A stretch of DNA of 64,000 nucleotides from Rhodobacter sp. CZR27 (GCF_002407205.1 NZ_CP023549.1:62001-126000); one strand, 5' to 3'. Counted from the first letter of the stretch, positions 35,688 through 45,029 are shown. The notes: generated by a model from the sequence alone, not told the origin. Made by a program: numbers and translations.

Positions 35688-35713
35688 GGGGCCGCACCCC
35701 TCGGCGCGGCCCC
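35688..35713 (-). terminator. Hairpin downstream of degP
   Basis: GGGGCCGC and GCGGCCCC form an 8-bp stem starting seven bases beyond the degP stop on the minus strand. No U-tract; partial read-through to the next gene is possible. Confidence 0.4.
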
Positions 35714-35719
35714 GCCGTC

Positions 35720-37168
35720 TCAGGACGAGGCGAGTTCGGCCCCGACATAGACCGGGCTGCCCTGACGCAGGACCTTCAGCAGCAGCACCCCCTTGCCGCG
35801 CGACTCAGAGACCGCGGCGGCAAGATCGCGCGGCGAGGCGACGGGCCGCCCCGCGGCCTCCTCGATCACGTCGCCGGGCATCAGCCGGTCGGCATTCGGA
35901 CCCGACGGATCGACGGAGGTGATGACCACGCCCTCGAGATCCGGAGACAGCCCGAGCTGCCGCGCCAGCGCCGGTGCCAGCGGCTCGATCCCGACGCCGA
36001 GCGGCGCGCCCAGACCCTCGGGCGTGGCTGCCGCCATCTGCATGCGATCGGGCGAAAGCTCGCCGATCGTCACGGTCACCTCGCGCTCGCGGCCGTCGCG
36101 CTCGATCGTCAATTCGGCCCGCTCGCCATTGGGGATGGCCGCGATCAGCCGCGGCAGCGAGTCGTGCCGGCCCACCTCGCGCCCGTTCACGGCGGAGATG
36201 ACGTCGCCACTCCGGATGCCGGCCTCGGCCGCGGGGCTGTCCTGCTGGACCTCGGCCACCAGCGCCCCCTCGCGCCCCTCGATCCCGAGCGCGCGGGCAA
36301 TGTCCGGCGTCATCGGCTGGATCGTCACGCCCAGCCAGCCGCGGGAGACAGTCCCCTTCTCCTGCAGCTGCGCCACCACCTCGCGCACGGTATCGGCGGG
36401 GATCGAGAAGCCGATGCCGACCGAGCCGCCCGAGGGCGAGAAGATCGCCGTGTTCATGCCGACGACCTTGCCCGAGGTGTCGAACAGCGGCCCGCCCGAG
36501 TTGCCCTGGTTGATCGCGGCATCGGTCTGGATGTAGTCGTCATAGGGGCCGGAGTTGATGTTGCGGCCCATGGCCGAGACGATCCCCGAGGTGACGGTGC
36601 CACCCAGCCCGAAGGGGTTGCCGACCGCCACCACCGCATCGCCGACGCGCAGCTTCTCGCTGTCGCCGAACTCCACGAAGGGCAGGTCGCGCGCGTCCTT
36701 CAGCCGGATCACCGCGATGTCGGTCATCGGGTCCGTGCCGACGATCTCGGCCCTGAATTCGCGGCCGTCCTGAAGCTTCACGTTCATCTCGGTGGCGTTC
36801 TCGACCACGTGGTTGTTGGTCACCACGATCCCGTCCTCCGAGATCAGGAACCCCGAGCCCAGCCCGTGCATCACGCGCTCTTCCTGCGGCCCGTCCGGAA
36901 TGCGGAACTGCGGGTTCATCTCGCCGAAGCGGCGCAGGAACTCCTCCATCGGGCCGCCGGCGGGCCCCGAGGCCTCCTTCGACTGCGAGGTAACCTCGAT
37001 GAAGACGACGGCGGGCGAGATCCGGGCGACGAGGTCCGCATAGCCCTGCATTGGAACCTCGGCATGGGCGGGAGCCGGCGGCAGGGTGGTGCCCGCGACG
37101 CCCGCGGCCAGAAGCGTGGTGGCGAGCAGGACGGACCTCAGCGAGGTCCGCAGGGTAGGCATGGGCAT
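35720..37168 (-). CDS. degP: HtrA/DegP-family periplasmic serine protease
   Basis: 482 residues from the ATG at 37168 (CAGGAGAT upstream). A signal peptide (SVLLATTLLAAGVAGTTL) leads to a trypsin-like domain with the catalytic triad visible: His in VVTNNHVVENA, Asp in DPMTDIAVIRL and Ser in INQGNSGGPLF. Two PDZ domains follow (GWLGVTIQPMTPDIARALG; GVGIEPLAPALARQLGLS). HtrA proteins degrade or refold damaged envelope proteins. It diverges from a two-component system whose spacer carries repeated TTACC elements, so envelope-stress control by that system is a reasonable inference. Confidence 0.93.
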   Translation of the reverse strand: MPMPTLRTSLRSVLLATTLLAAGVAGTTLPPAPAHAEVPMQGYADLVARISPAVVFIEVTSQSKEASGPAGGPMEEFLRRFGEMNPQFRIPDGPQEERVMHGLGSGFLISEDGIVVTNNHVVENATEMNVKLQDGREFRAEIVGTDPMTDIAVIRLKDARDLPFVEFGDSEKLRVGDAVVAVGNPFGLGGTVTSGIVSAMGRNINSGPYDDYIQTDAAINQGNSGGPLFDTSGKVVGMNTAIFSPSGGSVGIGFSIPADTVREVVAQLQEKGTVSRGWLGVTIQPMTPDIARALGIEGREGALVAEVQQDSPAAEAGIRSGDVISAVNGREVGRHDSLPRLIAAIPNGERAELTIERDGREREVTVTIGELSPDRMQMAAATPEGLGAPLGVGIEPLAPALARQLGLSPDLEGVVITSVDPSGPNADRLMPGDVIEEAAGRPVASPRDLAAAVSESRGKGVLLLKVLRQGSPVYVGAELASS

Positions 37169-37267
37169 GGAACATCTCCTGTAGGTTCGCGACATGGATG
37201 CGGTCCCGGGCGCATCGGTGGCGCCGGAGCCTTGGCGCCAAGATGGGTGGCAAGCTTGCAGGGCCGC

Positions 37268-37338
37268 TTACCGCTGCATTACCATTCGGTAATCTCGCGC
37301 GGTCGTGATGCGGGAGCCGCGCCGGGCGCACCTTACCG
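37268..37338. promoter_or_regulatory. TTACC-type repeats between degP and the response regulator gene
   Basis: TTACCG at 37268 and 37333, and the inverted repeat ATTACC-ATTC-GGTAAT at 37278-37293, lie in the divergent spacer. OmpR-type regulators bind such short repeats. The adjacent regulator is the obvious candidate to control itself and degP. Confidence 0.5.
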
Positions 37339-37401
37339 AACCGTGAGGTTGCGGAAAGGTTGCGGCAAGGCGCGCCTGCGAGGCTGCACCGGGGAGGTGC
37401 C

Positions 37402-38076
37402 ATGAAGATCCTGCTTGCCGAAGACGATCGCCAGACCGCGGATTACCTGCGCCAGGGCCTGACGGCCGAGGGCTACAGCGTCGATCACGTTCCCGACGGG
37501 CGCGAGGCGCTGGTGCAGGCGACGCTGCAGCCCTATGACCTGATGGTGATCGACCGGATGATGCCCGGGCTCGACGGGCTGTCGCTGGTCAAGGCGCTGC
37601 GCAGCGCACAGGTCAAGGCGCCGATCCTGATACTGACGGCGATGGGCGGCGTGACCGACCGGGTCGAAGGGCTTCAGGCCGGCGCGGACGACTACCTCGT
37701 GAAGCCCTTCGCCTTCTCGGAACTCTCGGCACGGCTGAGCGCGCTGGCGCGGCGCCCGGCGTTGCACGAGGGCGCGCGTGACCTGCTGCGGGTGGGCGAC
37801 CTGACGCTCGACACGGTGCGCCGGACGGTAACCCGCGGCGGGACCGAGATCGACCTGCAGCCGCGCGAGTTCCGGCTGCTCGAGCATCTGATGCGCGCCG
37901 CCGGCCGGGTCCAGACCCGGACCATGCTGCTCGAGGCGGTGTGGGATTTCCACTTCGATCCCGGCACCAGCGTCGTCGAGACCCACATCAGCCGGCTGCG
38001 CGCCAAGATCGACCGCCCGTTCGACAAGCCGCTGCTGCACACCGTGCGCGGCGCGGGCTACATGCTGAAGGCATGA
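37402..38076 (+). CDS. OmpR-family response regulator
   Basis: 224 residues from the ATG at 37402 (GGGGAGG upstream). The receiver domain shows ILLAEDDRQTADYL, the phospho-acceptor in MVIDRMMPGLDG, the switch ILTAMGG and lysine in YLVKPFAFSEL. A winged-helix output domain follows, with LQPREFRLLEHLM and the recognition region SVVETHISRLRAKID. It is translationally coupled to a sensor kinase (ATGA overlap) and divergent from degP. Signal and regulon unknown; envelope stress is suggested by position. Confidence 0.93.
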   Translation: MKILLAEDDRQTADYLRQGLTAEGYSVDHVPDGREALVQATLQPYDLMVIDRMMPGLDGLSLVKALRSAQVKAPILILTAMGGVTDRVEGLQAGADDYLVKPFAFSELSARLSALARRPALHEGARDLLRVGDLTLDTVRRTVTRGGTEIDLQPREFRLLEHLMRAAGRVQTRTMLLEAVWDFHFDPGTSVVETHISRLRAKIDRPFDKPLLHTVRGAGYMLKA

Positions 38077-39452
38077 CGGAGGCGCTGGCCACGCGGGTTC
38101 TGCGGTCGTCGTCGCTGCGGCTGGCGGCGCGGCTGGCGCTGATCTTCATCGTCGCGACGCTGCTCGCCGGGCTGGTCTCGGTGCCGCTGCTGACCGGCGC
38201 GCTGAAGGAGCGGCTGCGCGCCGACGCCCGGCAGATGGCCGAGTCGCTGGCGGCCACGTGGCAGGTGGCGGGCCTCGTGGACCTGCATGCCCAGATCGCG
38301 ACCAACATCGCCACCACCCGAGACTTCGCCAACCTCTACCTGTTCATCGACAATTCGGGCCGGATCGTCTTCGGCAACTTCAACGTGCCGCGCCCCTTCA
38401 CGGGCCCGCGCGAACTCGTGTCGGGGCGCGACATGATCCTGCCGGGGCGCAATGCGCCCGAGGGGCTGGGCTTCTCGGCCTATGGCCTGCGCATCCCCGC
38501 GGGCTTCGTCATCACGGCGCGGCAGACCTCGGCGCTGGACGAGGTGCAGGCCATCGTGCGGCGCTCCGTGGCGTCGGGGCTGGCGCTGGCGATCCTGCTG
38601 GCCGTGGGCGTGGCGGGGTTCCTCGCGCTTCGGGCCGAGAGGCGGATCGCGCGGCTGTCGGACGTGCTGACACGGGCCGCGGGGGGCGATCTGTCCCAGC
38701 GCGTGCGCGATGGCGGCACGGACGACATCGGCCGCATCGCCGAGGCGGTCAACGCGACGCTCGACCAGCTGGAACTGACGGTCGAGAGCCTGCGCCAGGT
38801 CTCCTCGGACGTGGCACACGACCTGCGCACCCCGATCACGCGGCTGCGCACCAGCCTTGAGCCGCTGATGCTGCGCGAGGATCTGCCCGAGGACGCACTG
38901 GGGCAGATCGGCTCGGCGGTGGCGCAGGCCGACCGGATCGTGCGGATCTTCAACGCCGTGCTGCGGATCGCCCAGATCGAGGGCGGCGGCGCACGTCCCC
39001 GCTTTGCCAGCCTCGACCTCGGCCAGCTCGCGTCAGACCTGCACGAGATGCTGGAGCCGGTGGCCGAGGAACTGGGCCATCACCTTGCCGTCGAGGCCGG
39101 GCCGGTGACGGTGCAGGGCGACCGCGACCTGCTGGCGCAGGCGATCGCGAACCTTGTCGAGAACGCCTTCCGCCACTGCCCGCCGCCGGCGCGGATCGCG
39201 CTGGCCGTCCGCCGGGAAGGCGCCGAGGCGGTGCTGACGGTGACCGACAACGGCCCCGGCATCCCCGAAGCCGAGCGGGCCGCCGTGTTCCGCCGCTTCT
39301 ACCGGCTGGAGCGCAGCCGCAACACCGAGGGCAGCGGCCTCGGCCTCAGCCTCGTCGCGGCCGTGCTGCGCCTGCACGGCGGCCGGGTGGAGCTTGCGGA
39401 CGCGGAACCGGGGCTCCGCGTCACGCTGCATCTGCCGGTCAGCGCCGGGTGA
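38073..39452 (+). CDS. Sensor histidine kinase
   Basis: 459 residues. Two membrane helices (LALIFIVATLLAGLVSVPLL and SGLALAILLAVGVAGFLAL) flank a periplasmic sensor of about 120 residues. HAMP is followed by the HisKA box VSSDVAHDLRTPITRLRTSL with the phosphorylated His, then the catalytic domain: N box NLVENAFRHC, G1 box VTDNGPGIPE, F box FRRFYRLERSR and G2 box GSGLGLSLVAA. Organisation is EnvZ/PmrB-like. It overlaps the response regulator stop by four bases. Its 3' end overlaps the convergent coiled-coil gene by 14 bases. Confidence 0.93.
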   Translation: MTEALATRVLRSSSLRLAARLALIFIVATLLAGLVSVPLLTGALKERLRADARQMAESLAATWQVAGLVDLHAQIATNIATTRDFANLYLFIDNSGRIVFGNFNVPRPFTGPRELVSGRDMILPGRNAPEGLGFSAYGLRIPAGFVITARQTSALDEVQAIVRRSVASGLALAILLAVGVAGFLALRAERRIARLSDVLTRAAGGDLSQRVRDGGTDDIGRIAEAVNATLDQLELTVESLRQVSSDVAHDLRTPITRLRTSLEPLMLREDLPEDALGQIGSAVAQADRIVRIFNAVLRIAQIEGGGARPRFASLDLGQLASDLHEMLEPVAEELGHHLAVEAGPVTVQGDRDLLAQAIANLVENAFRHCPPPARIALAVRREGAEAVLTVTDNGPGIPEAERAAVFRRFYRLERSRNTEGSGLGLSLVAAVLRLHGGRVELADAEPGLRVTLHLPVSAG

Positions 39453-40809
39453 CGGTCAGGCCCGCGATCGGACAGGCACCCTTTTCCGCCTTCTCGAGCG
39501 TGGTCCCGGCGTCGCCGGAGGCGATGCGGCAGACCATCGGGAAGCTGGTGGAGGTGCTGACGCCCTTCGGTTCCCGCAGGGTCAGCTGGTCATCCTCGAT
39601 CCTCCAGCGGCCGCGCACGTCGGTGCCAAGCTCGGTGTTGCGCATGGTGAAGCGACCGTTGGCGGCGAAGGTCACCTCGAGCGGACCGATGGAATAGGCG
39701 CCGGGTTCAATGGCTGCGGCTGCCGCTGCGGGGGCTGCTGGCGCTTCGGTCGCGGCCGGCGGGGACTCCTGCGCGGCGGGCTCGGCGGCAGGCTCGCTGC
39801 CCGTTCCTTCCGGTTGCGGCGGCGCGGCCGGTTCTTCGGCGGCGGCTTCGCCATCGGCGGCCGGCGCTTCCGGTTCCGCAGCAGCAGGCTCGCTGCCCGT
39901 GCCTTCCGGTTGCGGCGGCGTGGCCGGCTCTTCGGCGGCGGCTTCGCCCTCGGCTGCGGCTGCCGGCTGGTCAGCATCCTCCGCCTGCGGTTCTTCCGCC
40001 GCGACGGCTTCCGCCTCGGCCGGCGTCTCCGGCGCGGCGGCGGCGGTTTCCGGTGCGGCAGATTCCGCCTCGGCCGCCGGCTGGGCGGAGCCCGCGCCGG
40101 CAACCCCGGCCTGCGGCGCCTCGGCCTCGGCCGCCGGGGCCGGCTCCGGTCCCTCGGTCGGGGCGGTCAGCTTCTGCGCGCCAATCCTCTGCTCAAGCTC
40201 GAGCAGCTCCTTGCTGCGCGAGGCGAGCACCTGGGCCAGCAGTTCCACCATGCCCTGCAGGTCGGTGCGCTGCTTCTCGGCCGATTGCGCCGCGGCGACG
40301 AGCTGTCCGCTCTCGGCGCGCAGGCCCTCCATCCGCTTGTCGAGATCCTGAACCCGCGCGGCAAGCTCCGTGACCGTGGCGCGCAGCGTATCCTCGCGTG
40401 CCGTCAGTTCCTTCAGCCGGGCCGTGGCAGCGTCGAATCCGGCGGTCGCCTCGGCGGCCCCCTTCTCGGCATCGGCACGGCGGGTGTCGAAGGTCGAGAT
40501 CTCCTCGCGCATCGGGCCGACTTCCGCCGCCAGCCGGTCATGCTCGGTCCGGACCGCCAGCAGCTCGGCCTCGGCCGCGTCGATCTGCGACTGCAGCGCC
40601 GCCAGCGCCTCCTCGGCCTCCTTCGACCGGGCGGTCAGTCCCGCAACCTCGGTTTCCAGCGTGGCGATCGAGCCGGTCAGTTCGGCCTGATGGCCGAGCT
40701 GGTCCAGCGCCGAGTTCCGCTCGTTCAGCATGTAGGCGCCGAAGCCCACGCCCCCTGCCGCGACCACCGCCAGCGCCGCCGGCACGGCCACTCCCATGCG
40801 ATCTCGCAT
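39439..40809 (-). CDS. Coiled-coil envelope protein with acidic Pro/Ala repeats
   Basis: 456 residues. An N-terminal membrane anchor (VPAALAVVAAGGVGFGAYML) is followed by about 190 residues of heptad-rich coiled coil, then about 150 residues of Ala/Glu/Pro-rich low complexity, and a C-terminal beta domain of about 90 residues (YSIGPLEVTFAANGRFTMRN, VRGRWRIEDDQLTL, two cysteines in MVCRIASG and KGACPIAG) that resembles a small lipocalin-like module. A spacer rod displaying a domain in the periplasm is a fair reading. No family recognised. The gene is minus-strand and overlaps the sensor kinase gene at the 3' end. Confidence 0.65.
   Translation of the reverse strand: MRDRMGVAVPAALAVVAAGGVGFGAYMLNERNSALDQLGHQAELTGSIATLETEVAGLTARSKEAEEALAALQSQIDAAEAELLAVRTEHDRLAAEVGPMREEISTFDTRRADAEKGAAEATAGFDAATARLKELTAREDTLRATVTELAARVQDLDKRMEGLRAESGQLVAAAQSAEKQRTDLQGMVELLAQVLASRSKELLELEQRIGAQKLTAPTEGPEPAPAAEAEAPQAGVAGAGSAQPAAEAESAAPETAAAAPETPAEAEAVAAEEPQAEDADQPAAAAEGEAAAEEPATPPQPEGTGSEPAAAEPEAPAADGEAAAEEPAAPPQPEGTGSEPAAEPAAQESPPAATEAPAAPAAAAAAIEPGAYSIGPLEVTFAANGRFTMRNTELGTDVRGRWRIEDDQLTLREPKGVSTSTSFPMVCRIASGDAGTTLEKAEKGACPIAGLTVTRR
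39791..39948. repeat. Two in-frame 62-bp direct repeats
   Basis: 39791-39852 and 39887-39948 are nearly identical, offset by 96 bases (32 codons), so each encodes GEAAAEEPA then PPQPEGTGSEP. They are prone to expansion or contraction by recombination and would change only spacer length. Confidence 0.8.
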
Positions 40810-40876
40810 GATACCCCCTTGTCAGTTTCATCGGCCCGAGTCCCTTGTGAGGTCCAGGCCCGGTGCCGGGGGAACC

Positions 40877-41272
40877 TTACTTGTAGCGGCCCCCGCGCTC
40901 CAACACTTCTATCTGGTATCCGTCGGGATCCGCGATGAAAAAGAACCGGGCGATCACCTCGCCGGCCGGGGCGAAGTCCACGATTTTCCGCGGGTTGAGC
41001 CCGGCATCCGTCATCCGGGCATGTTCGGCTGCGACATCGGCGACCGAAACCGCAAGATGGCCATAGCCATCGCCCAGGGCATAGGGGTCGGTCCGGCCCT
41101 TGTTGATGGTCAGCTCCAGCTCAAACTCGCTTTCGGGGTTCGAGAGGTAGGCGAGGGTGAAGCTGTCGAAATCCAGCCGCTCGGCCACCTCAAGGCCGAA
41201 GGCCTCGCGGTAGAACGCGAGCGAGCGCGCCTCGTCGAGGACGCGGATCATGCTGTGGATCGCCTTGGCCAT
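40877..41272 (-). CDS. Glyoxalase I-like (VOC) protein
   Basis: 131 residues from the ATG at 41272 (AGGAGGAA upstream). Typical lactoylglutathione lyase sequence: AIHSMIRVLDEARSLAFYRE, FTLAYLSNPESEFELELTIN, GDGYGHLAVSVADVAAEHA and the C-terminal FFFIADPDGYQIEVLERGG. Metal ligands His (SMIR-preceding H and GHLAVS) and Glu residues are in the expected places. GloA condenses methylglyoxal with glutathione to lactoylglutathione. It follows the dpp operon on the same strand, separated by a hairpin. Confidence 0.88.
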   Translation of the reverse strand: MAKAIHSMIRVLDEARSLAFYREAFGLEVAERLDFDSFTLAYLSNPESEFELELTINKGRTDPYALGDGYGHLAVSVADVAAEHARMTDAGLNPRKIVDFAPAGEVIARFFFIADPDGYQIEVLERGGRYK

Positions 41273-41318
41273 GGTTCCTCCTGTGCCGGTGCCGGAAAGT
41301 GTGCCGCCCTGCCGGGGC

Positions 41319-41348
41319 CCGGGGGTAGTAGTCGGATACCACCCCCGG
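41319..41348. terminator. Hairpin between dppF and the glyoxalase gene
   Basis: CCGGGGGT and ACCCCCGG are perfect 8-bp arms around 14 bases, eight bases past the dppF stop. No U-tract; it may attenuate or insulate transcription between the dpp operon and the glyoxalase gene. Confidence 0.45.
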
Positions 41349-41355
41349 CCGAAGG

Positions 41356-42207
41356 TCAGGCGGCCGGGGCGCCGATGCCCGCCGCGCGCCGCCGCGCCAC
41401 GCGGGCGCGGATCGCCGCGACATCGGTCACCGGCGTCGCGGCGAACAGCGTCCGCGTGTAGTCGTGCTGCGGCGCGCCGAACACCGCGTCGCGCGTGCCG
41501 TATTCCACCACCTCGCCCTTCCACATCACCATCACCTCGTCGGCGATGTAGCGCACGACCGACAGGTCGTGGCTGATGAAGACATAGGTCAGGTCGAACT
41601 CCTCCTGCAGGTCGGCGAGCAGGTTCAGCACCTGCGCCTGCACCGAGAGGTCGAGCGCCGAAACCGGCTCATCCAGCACCAGAAGCCGCGGGTTCACCAT
41701 CAGCGCCCGCGCGATGGCCAGGCGCTGGCGCTGCCCGCCCGAGAACATGTGCGGGTAGCGGTGGAAGTGCTCGGGCGCCAGGCCCACCTTCACCAGCATC
41801 GCCATCGCCTTCTCGCGGCGCTCCTCGGCGCTGTCCTTCGTGTTCAGGATCAGCGGCTCCATCAGCATGTCGCCGACCTTCTGGCGGGGGTTGAGCGAGC
41901 CGTAGGGGTTCTGGAACACGATCTGCACCTTGCGGCGCAGGCCCGGCGGCAGGCCCTGCTTCGCGATGTCGATGGCCTCGCCGTCGATGAGCAGTTCGCC
42001 CTCGGTCGCGGGATCGATCAGCGTGATGATCCGCGCCAGCGTGGACTTGCCGCAGCCGCTTTCGCCCACCACCGCGAGCGTCCGGCCCTGCTCGACCGAG
42101 AAGCTGACGCCCTTGAGCGCCCGCATCGGCTGCGTGCGCCGGAACATCCCGCCAGAGCCGGCATAGTCACGGACGATGTTCCTGGCCTCGAGAACGGGAG
42201 CCATCAT
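41356..42207 (-). CDS. dppF: Dipeptide/oligopeptide ABC importer ATPase (DppF/OppF type)
   Basis: 283 residues. Walker A GESGCGKST, the Q-loop IVFQNPYGSLNPRQ, signature FSGGQRQR, Walker B LLVLDEPVSALD and switch His ISHDLSVV. The subtype is indicated by FQNPYGSLNPR and by the C-terminal HDYTRTLFAATP. Start overlaps the dppD stop by four bases. With DppD it powers peptide import. Confidence 0.92.
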   Translation of the reverse strand: MMAPVLEARNIVRDYAGSGGMFRRTQPMRALKGVSFSVEQGRTLAVVGESGCGKSTLARIITLIDPATEGELLIDGEAIDIAKQGLPPGLRRKVQIVFQNPYGSLNPRQKVGDMLMEPLILNTKDSAEERREKAMAMLVKVGLAPEHFHRYPHMFSGGQRQRLAIARALMVNPRLLVLDEPVSALDLSVQAQVLNLLADLQEEFDLTYVFISHDLSVVRYIADEVMVMWKGEVVEYGTRDAVFGAPQHDYTRTLFAATPVTDVAAIRARVARRRAAGIGAPAA

Positions 42208-43052
42208 GCGCCTCCTGCAGTGGCTTCGGCATCGACGTAATCCGCGACGGTCGGCAGCCGGTCACCGGTCGCGAGCTCGGGCAGCGCGGAGAGCAGAGCT
42301 CGCGTGTAGGGATGCGAAGGCGCCTCGAAGATGTCGCACACGCCGGCCTCCTCCATCTTGCAGCCCTTGTACATCACCACCACGCGGTCGGCGGTCTCGG
42401 CCACCACGCCCATGTCGTGGGTGATCATGATCATCCCCATGCCGGTCTCTTCCTGCAGCTTCATCAGCAGGTCGAGGATCTGCTTCTGGATCGTCACGTC
42501 GAGCGCGGTGGTCGGCTCGTCCGCGATCAGCAGCTTCGGCTTGCAGGCGATCGCCATGGCGATCATCACCCGCTGGCACTGCCCACCCGACATCTGGTGC
42601 GGGTAGCTTTCCAGCCGAGCCTCGGGGTCGGGGATGCCGACCGCGCGGAACAGCTCGACTGCCCGGGCGCGACGTTCGCGGGCGCCGAGGTTCAGGTGGA
42701 AGCGCAGCACTTCCTCGATCTGGAAGCCCACCGTGAAGCAGGGGTTCAGCGAGGCGATCGGCTCCTGGAAGATCATCGAGATGTCGCGCCCGATGATCTC
42801 GCGCCGGGCGGCGTCGGACATGGTCAGCAGGTCCTGCCCGTCGAAGCGCATCACGTCGGCCTCAATGGTGGCGGTCTTCGGCAGGAGGCCCATTGCGGCG
42901 AGCATCGCTACCGACTTGCCCGAGCCGCTTTCGCCGACGATGGCCAGAACCTCGCGCGGATGCACGTGGAGGTCGATCCCCCTGACCGCATAGAAGCGGC
43001 CGGTCGAGGTGGCGAAACTGACCGAGAGGTTGCGGATTTCGAGAAGCGCCAT
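42204..43052 (-). CDS. dppD: Dipeptide/oligopeptide ABC importer ATPase (DppD/OppD type)
   Basis: 282 residues. Walker [10 protein letters not shown] has Val in place of the usual Thr/Ser, as is common in DppD. Other motifs are [16 protein letters not shown], signature MSGGQCQR (Cys in the usual basic slot), Walker [13 protein letters not shown] and ITHDMGVVA. The C-terminal [13 protein letters not shown] is the subtype mark. It begins one base beyond the dppC stop. Confidence 0.92.
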   Translation of the reverse strand: MALLEIRNLSVSFATSTGRFYAVRGIDLHVHPREVLAIVGESGSGKSVAMLAAMGLLPKTATIEADVMRFDGQDLLTMSDAARREIIGRDISMIFQEPIASLNPCFTVGFQIEEVLRFHLNLGARERRARAVELFRAVGIPDPEARLESYPHQMSGGQCQRVMIAMAIACKPKLLIADEPTTALDVTIQKQILDLLMKLQEETGMGMIMITHDMGVVAETADRVVVMYKGCKMEEAGVCDIFEAPSHPYTRALLSALPELATGDRLPTVADYVDAEATAGGA

Positions 43053-43053
43053 G

Positions 43054-43947
43054 TCAGCTCCGCTTCAGCTTGGGGTCGAGCGCGTCGCGCAGACCGTCGC
43101 CGACGAGGTTGATCGCCAGCACCGTGATCAGGATGGCGAGGCCCGGGAAGGTCACCACCCACCAGGCCCGCAGGATGAATTCGCGCGCCTCGGCGAGCAT
43201 GGTGCCCCATTCCGGCGTCGGCGGCTGCGCCCCCATGCCGAGGAAGCCGAGCGCCGCCGCGTCGAGCACCGCGTTCGAGAACGAAAGCGTGCCCTGCACG
43301 ATCAGCGGAGCGAGGCAGTTCGGCAGGATGGTGCGGAACATCAGCCGCAGCCGCCCTGCCCCGGCCACCCGCGCGGCCATGACGTATTCGCGGTTCTTCT
43401 CGGACATGACCGCCGCGCGCGTGAGCCGGGCGAAGTGGGGCTGCAGCACGATGGCGATGGCGATCATCGCATTGGTCAGCCCCGGCCCAAGGATCGCCAC
43501 CATCACCAGCGCCAGCAGCAGCGACGGAAAGGCGAGGATCACGTCCATCACCCGCATGATGACGGCATCCACCCAGCCGCCGAAGAAGCCCGCGACGAGG
43601 CCGAGGATGATCCCCCCGGTCAAGGCGATGGAGACCACGACGCAGCCGATGAACAGCGACTGTCGCGCGCCGAAGATCAGCCGAGAGAGGATGTCCCGCC
43701 CGACCGCATCGGTGCCGAGAAGGTAGGTCGTGCTGCCGCCCTCCTGCCAGAACGGCGGCATCAGCAGCGCCTCGCGGTTCTGCAGCGTGGGTCCGTGGGG
43801 CGCGATCAGCGGCGCGAAGGTCGCGATGAGCACCAGCGCGAGGAAGACGGCGAGGCCAATCACCGCGCCGCGGTTTTCCGAGAAGTAGAACCAGAACTCG
43901 CGCAGGATGCGGCTGGTTTCCGAGGTCTTCGGGGTTGCGACGGTCAT
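43054..43947 (-). CDS. dppC: Dipeptide ABC importer permease (DppC type)
   Basis: 297 residues from the ATG at 43947 (GAGGG upstream); the frame could begin at 43962, overlapping dppB. Membrane helices include AVIGLAVFLALVLIATFAPL, and the family loop is LLGTDAVGRDILSRLIFGAR. The coupling motif is MAARVAGAGRLRLMFRTILP. Partner of DppB. Confidence 0.92.
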   Translation of the reverse strand: MTVATPKTSETSRILREFWFYFSENRGAVIGLAVFLALVLIATFAPLIAPHGPTLQNREALLMPPFWQEGGSTTYLLGTDAVGRDILSRLIFGARQSLFIGCVVVSIALTGGIILGLVAGFFGGWVDAVIMRVMDVILAFPSLLLALVMVAILGPGLTNAMIAIAIVLQPHFARLTRAAVMSEKNREYVMAARVAGAGRLRLMFRTILPNCLAPLIVQGTLSFSNAVLDAAALGFLGMGAQPPTPEWGTMLAEAREFILRAWWVVTFPGLAILITVLAINLVGDGLRDALDPKLKRS

Positions 43948-43954
43948 GGAACCC

Positions 43955-44962
43955 TCACGCATGACGGATGCGGGGATTGATCACCCCGTAAAGCAGATCG
44001 ACGATCAGGTTCACCACCATGACCACGGCGGCCATCAGCAGAAGCCCGCCCTGCACCGACGGGTAATCGCGGCGCGAGATGGAATCGATCATCCACTTGC
44101 CGATGCCGGGCCAGGAAAAGATCGTCTCGGTCAGGATCGCGCCCGCCATCACCACGCCGACCTGCAGGCCGATGGTCGTGACCACCGGGATCAGCGCGTT
44201 GCGCAGCGCGTGCACGCTGACGACGCGGAACGGGCTCATCCCCTTGGCGCGGGCGGTGCGGACGTAATCCTCGCCCAGCACCTCGAGCATGGCCGATCGT
44301 GACTGCCGCGCGATCACCGCCATCGGGATCGTGGCCAGCACGATGGCGGGCAGGATCAGGTGGCGCACCGCGGACAGGAACGCTCCCTTCTGCCCCGAGA
44401 CCAGCGAGTCATAGAGCATGAACCCGGTGCCGTTCGGGAAGAAATACAGCAGGTCGATCCGCCCCGAGACCGGCGTCCACTTCAGGATTCCCGAGAACAG
44501 GATGATGAGCAGAAGCCCCCACCAGAAGATCGGCATCGAGTAGCCGACAAGCGCAGCCCCCATAGAGACCTGGTCGAACCAGCTGCCCCGCTTGATCGCC
44601 GCGAAGACGCCGAGCGGAATGCCGATCACCGTCGCGAGCGTCACCGCGACGAGGCCAAGCTCCACCGTCGCCGGGAAAAGCGTCAGGAACTCGGTCAGCA
44701 CCGGCTTCTTCGTGGTCAGCGACAGGCCGAAGTCGCCCTGGAACAGGTTGCCCACGAACTCGAAATACTGGACCCAGATCGGCCGGTCGAAGCCCAGCTG
44801 GTGCGACAGCTCGGCATGGCGCTCGGGCGTGATGCCGCGCTCGCCTGCCAGAAGCAGCACCGGATCGCCCGGCAGAAGCCTGACGAAGCCGAAGGCCACG
44901 ATGGTGATGCCGATGAAGGTCGGAACCAGATAGGCAAGCTTGCCGAGAAGGAATCTGATCAT
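43955..44962 (-). CDS. dppB: Dipeptide ABC importer permease (DppB type)
   Basis: 335 residues. It begins with the typical LLGKLAYLVPTFIGITIVAF and FVRLLPGDPVLLLAGERG, and contains the coupling loop VRTARAKGMSPFRVVSVHAL and the C-terminal ETIFSWPGIGKWMIDSISRR. Gene order A-B-C-D-F and tight spacing confirm a single operon. Substrate class is probably di- or oligopeptides; glutathione and other peptides are also carried by this family. Confidence 0.93.
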   Translation of the reverse strand: MIRFLLGKLAYLVPTFIGITIVAFGFVRLLPGDPVLLLAGERGITPERHAELSHQLGFDRPIWVQYFEFVGNLFQGDFGLSLTTKKPVLTEFLTLFPATVELGLVAVTLATVIGIPLGVFAAIKRGSWFDQVSMGAALVGYSMPIFWWGLLLIILFSGILKWTPVSGRIDLLYFFPNGTGFMLYDSLVSGQKGAFLSAVRHLILPAIVLATIPMAVIARQSRSAMLEVLGEDYVRTARAKGMSPFRVVSVHALRNALIPVVTTIGLQVGVVMAGAILTETIFSWPGIGKWMIDSISRRDYPSVQGGLLLMAAVVMVVNLIVDLLYGVINPRIRHA

Positions 44963-45029
44963 CTTGAACCTGAATGATGAGAGGCGCGCCGGGATGCTCC
45001 CGACGCGCCTGCCCGTTACTCTAGCCGTT

